A stretch of 64,000 nt of DNA. Source: Paratinospora sagittata (lineage: Eukaryota > Streptophyta > Magnoliopsida > Ranunculales > Menispermaceae). Location: the NCBI GenBank assembly GCA_035771175.1, contig CM069608.1:27893019-27957018 (forward strand), read 5' to 3'. The notes below the pieces were generated by a model. It had not been told where the DNA came from, ran no database searches, and worked only from the letters and a program-made list of their open reading frames with translations. The position numbers and the translations under genes were made by a program. Positions 56,784 to 64,000 of the stretch are shown here, in pieces (within the stretch, counting starts at the first letter, position 1; each line of letters begins with the position of its first letter).

Positions 56784-59700
56784 ATGGTGAAGCTAGCGTC
56801 TGCAAGAGAGAAGAGAATGTACGGAACATGGGAATCAAGAAACAAAATGGAGTACGTGAACGCAGGGGTGTATCTGTTGGCTACGGTTATGGTACTGGGT
56901 GGGTTCGTGGCTCAGCTATCGGGGAGAAGTGGGAAATCGGGACTGGTGCTTGTGGTGATAGGTGTGGGGATGATAATGGGAGTGAACGTTCATGATCTGT
57001 TTGCGCATATGGCGGGGATTAATTTTGAGTTGTCTTTGATGCGTGTGGATGCTCAGCTTGGTCTCGTCGAGTTTGCTGTCCCTCTTGTGCAGGCCTTGGG
57101 CTCGCTTCTCACTTTTTTCCCCTTTCTCCTCTTCTTCATTGAGGTTATTTTTATTTATTTTTTTATTTTATTTTATTTATTTTCCTTTTATTTATTTTTG
57201 AACTTCTTGTTAATTTGAATCTTATTGTAAATTACTTTAGGTGAATGCAAAATTGACTCATAATTATATTATTACGGCAAGTCACCAGTACATCACCACA
57301 TAAGAAAAAAATCGAAGGAGATTGAAATTTTTGCACCAATTGTTACAAATCTGATTATAATGCATTACAAAAAGAGTGTGAGTATTTTGAAAAATATGAA
57401 TATGCCAACAAGGGGTAGTTGGGGTAAAATTTAAGGTCATTTGTGGGATTTTGTCTAAACGACACTTATTATTAATAAAAAACGGCGTGAAGATCAATAT
57501 TCACTGTTACTATTGTGACTAACATGATTTTTTTTTTTTGAAAAATTCTATCATTTAAGCTTTCAAATTAGCGTCTTTTTTTTTTTTTATAAAAAAATTG
57601 TTTTGAATATAACTCAAGTTAGAGGAGTCTAATTTTAATTTTGTTTGTTGCTACGTAATCTACGTCGCAATATCTTTCTTTTTAGAATTTTTTTTAGATA
57701 ATTCTTTTTTGGAAAAATTTGTCATTTTTAAAATAAGAGTTTATTTAGGAGTTGTGTATTAGTTTTGCCTATTTAAATGTCATTATACGAGTTATTTCAA
57801 TATAAAATAATATTGAATTAAGAATTTTAGTATTTTTTTTTTTTGCCTTTTTTCTCATTATTGTTGTAAATCAATAAGTTAGAAAAGGCAAGCTTTGTTT
57901 TTCCTATTCACTCACGCATCATAAGATTAGAAGTGTATGGATTGAAACAATAGTCCCACAAAAAGAAGAAACAGTTCATCATTTAACCTATAGAGGTACA
58001 TTCTTCCTTAATAGCACTAAGGGTTTTTTGGGGTAAAACCACACTTGGCCCAATGATGTTTCTAGAGGTGTTTAAATGGAGACAGCATCAATACTAGTAA
58101 AGATTTTTACTATTTATTTAGTAAATTCTTTATTCATAGAATCTCATTTATTTTGTTAAGAAAATATATTATGCCCTTCAAAGGTAAGTAGAAGGTCAAT
58201 AACACTGTTTTTAATTATATTAGTGTATAGTTTCATTAGCAATGGAGCATCTGCATTGTATGGATAATTTCAATTCAAATGTATCATTTTAATAAATTAT
58301 GAATTACTATGAAAGATGAAAACTTATTGAAAATTTGACAAAAATGATTTGTAAAGCGCTTAACATATTGCATTATAATAGTACACATAGACAATAGGAA
58401 TATAGCAACAACAACAGCTTAAATTAGGTATTATTTCATTCACATACTTATATCAGTTCATGAACGAATAACTCTGACCTTTTAAACCACCAAGCAATCT
58501 GAAGAAAAATATAATAATCATTGAAACTTCTTAAAGTGAATATAACTTCTAATAAATATTAGTGACAAATTCACAAAATTTACAGTTACATATTCATGAT
58601 TTAGTACTTTTGCCTATTTTATAATTACCAATCTAAGCCACAGTAATAATAAACTGATCGGGTAAAAGAAAAAGCCCGCCCCACTTTGCCTTTTAATAAT
58701 TGTTTGGTGAATTATTGTTCAAAGTTATTCTTATAGTAATAACGAGTCTCTTTTTAACTATAATGTTTCAATTTAAATATTGTGGGCATACACCAAATTC
58801 AATGACAATAAAAAAAAAAGAAAAAAAAAAAAAGAAGGAAGAAGAATTCTCTTGTAATAATCAATTTCCTCTTTTCCATACTTTTCTTCATCTAAAACTC
58901 ATTTTGAAGTGTTCCATAACAATGCTGCCAAAAATGTTGGCATTCATTGGATAAAGATTTCTCTTAATAGAGTTCATAGGAGAAGCAAATTCATATAACT
59001 TACACCATGTAGTTAAAAAAAAAGGGTGCTTTGTTGAGTTGAACATATAGAATGGCAATATTACCAAGCATCTAAGCCTCCCAGCAAAATGATAACATTT
59101 TCTTTGCTGGATTTAGGTCTTTTACAATCCATCATAATTAAGGAAAATGCCCAGAAGCCCTATGATTAATACCATTGATATACTCTTATCTGATGAATTA
59201 CAGGCAGAGAACAAACACAGCTATGAAAGATTGGATAAATATGCTTCAAGAATGTTGATCTCAGGTTCAGTTCTGTGGGTCATTGGATCTATTCACAATG
59301 CATGTCAAATTTATGAGAGAGCTAGTGGCCACTTGCAAATACTGCAAGCTAGTGTGCAAATTCCATTTCTAATGGGAAGCTTGCTATTCTTGGCGGGAGC
59401 AGTTCTCAACAGTTCTGAAGACATCGGTTTCAACCACGGAACAAGGGTAATGGTAAGTTGCTGTAGTTCCAGTCTTGCTGATCCTAACCTCTCTACATTC
59501 ATTTTTCCCCTAGTTATCTTGTTTTAATCACACATTTCTTGAACAAATTAAGGCTCTGTTTGATTGAGCATTTGCAGACTGCTTTTGAATCAAAAGTAAT
59601 TTTTGAAGGCGTCTGGAAACATTTGCTTTTGGACCAAACTGCATTGAAAAAGTAATTTTTCTGCTTTTTGGAAAAGTTGGGTAAGACCGCTTTTTCAAAA

Positions 59701-60070
59701 AGTGTTTTTACAATAGTTCTACCAAAGGGCCCCAAGTTGGAATTGAACAGAGTAGTATAGTCTGATATCATGGAAGCTGTTTTCCTTGTTCTATATGTAG
59801 GGCACAAGTTGCATCTGGCTGGGGATGTTTGGAAGTTTATTATTCTTAACTGGGGCAGTGGTGAATCTAGTGAAGGTGTTTATGATGCAACAAATGGATG
59901 CAGAAAGGCTTGAGAGACTACGCAATGACGCAGAGGAGGATATCAGTAGGGATAGGGAAGCCCAAGTTCCACTCATATCAGAAGAGCCAAACAGAACAAA
60001 GAAGAAGCAAAAGCAAGAAAATGTACCTGTTCCCACACCTTACAAGGATGTGCTTCTTGGTCATCACTGA
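56784..60070 (+). CDS. Multi-pass membrane protein of unknown function, three exons
   Basis: Exons 56784-57143, 59204-59452 and 59801-60070 (all phase 0) give 292 aa. Exon 1 starts MVKLASAREKRMYGTWESRN, then membrane segments near residues 25-45 (YLLATVMVLGGFVAQL), 51-70 (SGLVLVVIGVGMIMGVNV) and 98-120 (VPLVQALGSLLTFFPFLLFF). Exon 2 has two more (MLISGSVLWVIGSIHNAC; IPFLMGSLLFLAGAVLN) and exon 3 another (WLGMFGSLLFLTGAVVNLVKVF), followed by a charged cytosolic-type tail ending TPYKDVLLGHH. The exon 2 donor is taken as ATG|GTAAGT (59453); a donor three codon-equivalents earlier (AGG|GTAATG) also keeps frame. The repeated GSLLFL(A/T)GAV(L/V)N motif in exons 2 and 3 suggests an internal duplication. 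Intron 1 is 2.06 kb and intron 2 is 348 bp. It probably belongs to a plant-conserved membrane family I cannot name. Confidence 0.8.
57933..58110 (+). repeat. Decayed TRIM LTR in intron 1 of the membrane-protein gene
   Basis: It matches the plus-orientation TRIM LTR (29193-29381) in order: GTATGGATTGAAACAATAGTCCCACA, GTTCATCA, GGTAAAACCACACTTGG, GAGACA..ATCAATACTAGTA. The ends are lost and the identity is low, so this is an old copy. Confidence 0.7.
59552..59732. mobile_element. hAT-type MITE in intron 2 of the membrane-protein gene
   Basis: The left end GGCTCTGTTTGATTGAGCA and the right end, read inward, GGGCCCTTTGGTAGAAC are imperfect inverted repeats. The candidate 8-bp flanks CAAATTAA and CAAGTTGG differ at three positions, all transitions. 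The terminus resembles the element at 62204. It makes up about half of the 348-bp intron. Confidence 0.6.
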
Positions 60071-60134
60071 AGCAAGAGAACAAAATGATCTTTGATTTTT
60101 CCATTTATTTTTGCCTGTACGAACGAAATTATTC

Positions 60135-60175
60135 TTTACCAATGAAATGCAAAAATAAAGCAATCAATTCTATTA
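60135..60175 (+). terminator. Polyadenylation region of the membrane-protein gene
   Basis: AATGAAATGCAAAAATAAAG around 60141-60160 provides AATAAA-like near-upstream elements about 75 bp after the stop codon. Confidence 0.5.
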
Positions 60176-60552
60176 AAAAAAGGAAAAAAAATTGTTTACA
60201 GCCTTTACGCATTTCAATGTAAGGGAAATTGGAGAGTAGTAGTGCAGAGAAAAGTCTGACCTCATAAGCTGGGAATTTTGAACCCTTGATTTGATCATAA
60301 CATGTTATAATCTTGTTACTTTAATGGTGTTGGAGAAAAACATTCAAGGCTAAAAGCCTTGGGTAAGCCTTCTATAATAACTTCATTGGAAATCCAAAGA
60401 GGAAGTACAAAAGCATAGTTGACAGTAGCATGAAGAAAAGTAAGAACAAAAAGATGCTAATCATACAACATATATAACAAGCATGACAAAAATGGAAAAC
60501 TTCCTCCTAGACATTTTGAGATGATCTCTGTTATGGATTCAGCAGCCATATC

Positions 60553-61751
60553 TTAAGTTTCACCTTGATTTGACACCCTTGATCCTAAAGCTTTAGAAAC
60601 AAATTCTGCAATGGCCATAGCAGCTTGATCTTCAGCTTCATCTTGGGTTGACCCACTTGATTCTAGGTGCTTTTTCCCAATCTTGAAAGAATGATCGCCA
60701 CCACTGATCTCATGCAAATGATTGAAGAACTTCATCTTGTTGCGAACAGAAGCAAGCATATCAAGGGGACAAAGTCCATCTTTGCTACCCTACATAAGGA
60801 ATTGAATTCAAACAGAGATGAAATACTGATTAGAAATAGAAAAATGGGTTAATGGAAGCTCAAGCATTTGTGATATTCACTTGTACAAACATGACAGGAG
60901 TTGTAAGTTCCAACAGAATCTCATCCCGCACTGCTCCTTTCATACCCTGAAAATAACCAGAAATTATAAAAATTTTCCTAAATTTAAATGACAACTCGGC
61001 AAATTCATGCATGCTCATTGAGTCATGCTCTCAATCCATCACCACCTGGTTCCTTAAAGAAGAATACAGCGAGGGAGTCTAGCAAAAATAAAGAGAAAAT
61101 ATACCATGTCAAAATTAGTGGATTTATTAAACCAAAAATTCCAGAAAACCTGTGTCAGAGTTAGAAATAATCTAAAAGAGAATGTGGAAATGCCTCTTTT
61201 ATATTGGCTTGTCTCCATTTGAATTTTTTAAGTTTTTAACAAAAACACTATTCTCAAGCAGAACAACTTAAGAAACAAAAAAATTGTATGTAGATGAATA
61301 ATTCTGAAATAACTATACAGAAACAACAGTAAATATAAAAAAAAGTTGAATTACTATTTTTTATGAAGAAGAATGAAACCTTCAGTGGGTAGCCCAAGCA
61401 AACTATTGCAGAGGCATTTATATCTTCCATACCTGCAACCATGCAGCTCACTCTGTCCCAAAGAAAAAATGGCATCAATAAGCATGCTCCAGCACCAAAA
61501 AAAGAGATAAGAAGAAAAATATGATGCCCAGAGTTCTCCTTTATTAGCTTGTCTTAGCAAGTAGGGAAATTAAAAAAACAAGTTCTTTAAAATAGATAAA
61601 TTTGGTTTGACGTACCTTGAGCCCATGGATTTCCCTACTAGAATCAATGGATGACCTGCGTACTTGGCAACAGCCTGTTTGACGACATCTGAGTGATAGT
61701 CAACCAATTTTTCAGCCTTTGGAGGGACACTCCTTCGCCCACCAGAGATAT
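60553..61751 (-). CDS. Alpha/beta-hydrolase, KANSL3/TEX30-like family, 3' exons only
   Basis: Minus-strand exons 61616-61751, 61380-61452, 60881-60946 and 60553-60789 join in consistent phase. The reading contains ISGGRRSVPPKAEKLVDYHS, then the nucleophile-elbow motif VGKSMGSR (Ser between Lys and Met), SCMVAGMEDINASAIVCLGYPLK, GMKGAVRDEILLELTTPVMF, GSKDGLCPLDMLASVRNKMK with the acid-position Asp, and ISGGDHSFKIGKK with the His. These are the Ser-Asp-His landmarks of the plant homologues of KAT8-regulatory NSL subunit 3/TEX30-like hydrolases (family knowledge). The first exon(s), expected to carry the FAHGAG oxyanion region, lie beyond 61752; none was found up to 64000, so the gene is cut by the window. 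Its 3' end converges on the membrane-protein gene, 480 bp away. Substrate and cellular role unknown. Confidence 0.85.
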
Positions 61752-62203
61752 CTGAAATAAACTCAGTAAAGTAAGTTTACAATACCTACTGCCAAACAAA
61801 AAAAATTCTCTGTTGCAGGCTCATTCTGTCATAAATCAGACCACATCTGTCAATCCCTTGGATACTTCAAATAGAAAAACCTACAAGCCTGAGACTGGAA
61901 CAATGATATTGTACTCAGCATGACTTTTATCAAGATGAAATTACTGCTAGTAAATAATTGTTAATACTCATTCAAGATTTTTTTATCTACAGCTCTAACT
62001 GAATCCACAGCACCAACACACAAGATAAGCAAGCCATAAGCAACAAATCTCTATAGCACACTAAACATGCAATACCATAAGGGTACGGGAACATGAATAA
62101 ATACACAAGATTGAGTTCTAAAATTTCTCAACTGCAAACAAGATTCACTTGTTAAGCACAGCCCAACAGGCAACAACTATAAATTATTCACCTTTTAATT
62201 CTA
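61752..62203 (-). other. Intron or upstream sequence of the hydrolase gene
   Basis: Begins with the acceptor (TTTATTTCAG on the minus strand) of the first visible exon. No further coding block of the hydrolase family is seen here. Confidence 0.5.
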
Positions 62204-62700
62204 AGGGTCTGTTTGGTCACTGAGCACTTTTCAAGAAATTATCAAATGAGAAAAAAGTTACTAATGTCAAATTGATTGTAAATGAGAAATATTCCTTTTT
62301 CATTTTTTTTTATTACTTTCACTAAAAAATACATCAGAAATATTTTAAGAAAATTTCGATTGATGTGTAGCTAGACAACAATCTAGACTCAACAGTTGTT
62401 GTCATCTCTAATATGTGTTTGTCTTTTGTTAATATAATACAATAACGTAAAAGAAAAAGATGGATGTTGTAAGAAAGATAATGAAGGAAACTTGGTCAGC
62501 TTAGGATTTTCTCAATAAGAAATGAATTTTTTTTTTTTCAACCATGCAACTGAGAAAATTTAGAGATGGAAAAGAGGTAAGAGTAGGAAAGTTTTTCTTG
62601 GGAGAAGTTATGTAACCAAACTCACAAATATAATATTTTCTTAAAAAATCACTCAATTTTCTCAAGACAATTTAAGTTTCTCAACTATTTAACCAGGCCT
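62204..62700. mobile_element. Probable hAT-type MITE
   Basis: The left end AGGGTCTGTTTGGTCACTGAGCA and the right end, read inward, AGGCCTGGTTAAATAGTTGAG form degenerate inverted repeats. Length is about 497 bp, AT-rich, non-coding. Flanks AATTCTAA and AAGAGTAA are only partly alike. It has similar termini to 59552-59732. Confidence 0.5.
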
Positions 62701-62885
62701 AAGAGTAAATCAGACTCTGACAATCGATGTCTTGGACTACTTCTTGGTTGTTCGGGTAAAGTTGGTCACCGTAAGATTTTATCAAAAAGAAAAGAAATCT
62801 TTATCACCTTTTCAGCTGAGAAAACTTTCTTGACATTTGGATAGAAAAGTAGGAGCAGGAAACCGTTGTGAAGAAGAACAAAATC

Positions 62886-63125
62886 TGTAGGATTTATTTT
62901 CTTTAAGGAAAGATGATAATTTTAGTAGTTGTTTTATTTAGCAGTTACTAAAATTGTAATTATTGTTATATGTGTGCATAGCCCTGTATGTCTATATATA
63001 TAGTGTCCCTCCATTGAGACATCATCAAGAATAAGAAGAATTCTCCTCTCTTCTCCCGTGGACATAGGTCATAGAGCCGAACCACGTTACATCTCTGTGT
63101 TTCTTTATTATTTTATTTTACAACA
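62886..63125 (+). mobile_element. Small copia-type solo LTR
   Basis: 240 bp, TGTAGGATTT...TTTTACAACA, flanked by AAATC (62881-62885) and AAAAC (63126-63130), a one-mismatch 5-bp duplication. The right half (TATATATAG..., then CATCATCAAGAATAAGAAG and CTCTGTGTTTCTTTATT) has the TATA, leader and U5 look of a plant copia LTR. Confidence 0.65.
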
Positions 63126-63828
63126 AAAACCTTTTCTTAAGGCCATTTTGTATGGTGATCATCACATGCATATATATGAATTTTGAACTCGAAAGAAGCA
63201 TGTCCTTACATTCAGTGTACTACACCTTTCTCTAATTATTTTAGTTTTTAGGTAATCATAGATAATATCAAAGTAGAAAATTTGTTCTAATCATTTAATT
63301 TAATGCCACTTATAAGTAGTAATTAACCAAGTGTTGTACGATAACACATACGATACTGCGATATAGCTACTGAAAGAAGAGTTGTGTAGGTTTCTAGAAG
63401 GACAAAGCGATAAAGGTCTTAAAGAAAAATAAAATTAAGATTCGAATGGCTATAAAATCAGGAAGTTAATGGAATGAGTCTGTGTGGATTATGTTAAAAA
63501 TCTACAAGGATTATAATGAATTTCATAGACCACTAGGGGTGAACGTAGAAATAATCCAGGATATAGGAGTATAGGACTTAATAGTGTACTTTACTCTAAC
63601 ATAATTAAATTTCCAGTTTTACTATTACATTTAATATGTTCTTCACCAATTAAATTTTACGGATGTCTCTTCTGCCAGACCCAAATTTGACTTGATCTAG
63701 CCCATTGTTAGTGACTAGGATCCTCAAAATTCAAAATCATTGGCCATTTTAATATGGTCAAATATGAATCTAAGGAATGTGCACCCTGCCAAATCCATGT
63801 TGAATAAGGGAAAGTATTTAAGAAATTA
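63126..63828. other. AT-rich non-coding region
   Basis: No gene or element recognised. It may be intron or upstream region of the partial hydrolase gene. Confidence 0.45.
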
Positions 63829-64000
63829 AGGGTGTGTTTGGTTTGTGATTTGAAAACTAGAATACAATTTAAAAAGTGAAAATTTAGAAAACAGTTTTTT
63901 TTTTCTTTTCTGAAAACAACGTATTTCCTATATAAAATATCAAAAAACTATTTTCAAATTTAGCCAACCAAATGCATTTTCTGTGTTTTTGAATTTTCGG
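63829..64000. mobile_element. Left end of a Harbinger-type MITE (cut by window)
   Basis: TTA (63826-63828) followed by AGGGTGTGTTTGGTTTG matches the terminus at 5174 (TTA then AGGGCGCGTTTGGTTT), and the following sequence shares AAAACAG/AACAATTTT-type blocks and CTGAAAACAAC with 5190-5260. The other end is beyond the window or too degenerate to place. Confidence 0.5.

Noticed and set aside
61752..64000. First exon of the KANSL3/TEX30-like hydrolase
   Set aside because: I searched the minus strand for a FAHGAG-like coding block and found none; it is presumably beyond the window.

Overview
The window is nuclear DNA of a flowering plant, most likely a eudicot. The evidence is spliced genes with GT-AG introns, a chloroplast thylakoid protein gene, AT-rich intergenic DNA, and nested Ty3/gypsy, Ty1/copia, LINE, TRIM, PIF/Harbinger, Mutator and hAT-type elements. 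I cannot name the species. Roughly three quarters of the window is transposable element; four host genes are visible.

Left part (1-19.8 kb). Positions 1-4964 are the 3' part of a decayed Ty3/gypsy element, including its 3' LTR. A Ty1/copia element spans 5068-19800. Its 5' LTR was invaded by a PIF/Harbinger transposon, which itself carries two gypsy solo LTRs on the minus strand (5759-8055 and 8810-10959). The copia coding region carries a further LTR-like insert at 15053-16845.

Host gene 1 (20.4-25.4 kb, minus strand) is an eight-exon TROL gene, the thylakoid rhodanese-like anchor of ferredoxin-NADP+ reductase. A complete 561-bp TRIM sits in intron 1. Exon 7 lacks one base in an A-run, which would remove the C-terminal FNR-docking tail. 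A Mutator-like element (25829-26920) with near-perfect long TIRs, a 10-bp TSD and what looks like a captured gene 5' end (Pack-MULE) lies in its upstream region.

Middle (28.4-52.5 kb). A multimeric, partly inverted TRIM cluster (28438-29554) abuts an internally deleted copia element (29555-34609) that holds a 3-kb gypsy solo LTR. Next is an essentially full-length minus-strand L1-type LINE (34700-44213, 12-bp TSD) interrupted by a solo LTR, a head-to-head SINE-like palindrome and a 0.7-kb insert. Then a ~192-bp tandem repeat is split by a 7.1-kb insertion bounded by ~1.25-kb inverted copies of an LTR-like sequence with a 5-bp TSD.

Right part (52.6-64 kb) is gene-rich. It holds a two-exon gene for a Lys/Ser-rich protein with one membrane segment (52695-55394), a three-exon multi-pass membrane protein gene (56784-60070), and, convergent with it, the 3' exons of an alpha/beta-hydrolase gene of the KANSL3/TEX30-like family (60553-61751, minus; 5' end beyond the window). 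Introns and spacers carry MITEs, a decayed TRIM LTR and a small solo LTR.

No functional tRNA, rRNA or CRISPR was seen. All splice sites were inferred by eye from reading-frame phase, GT/AG consensus and remembered family similarity; no alignment was run.
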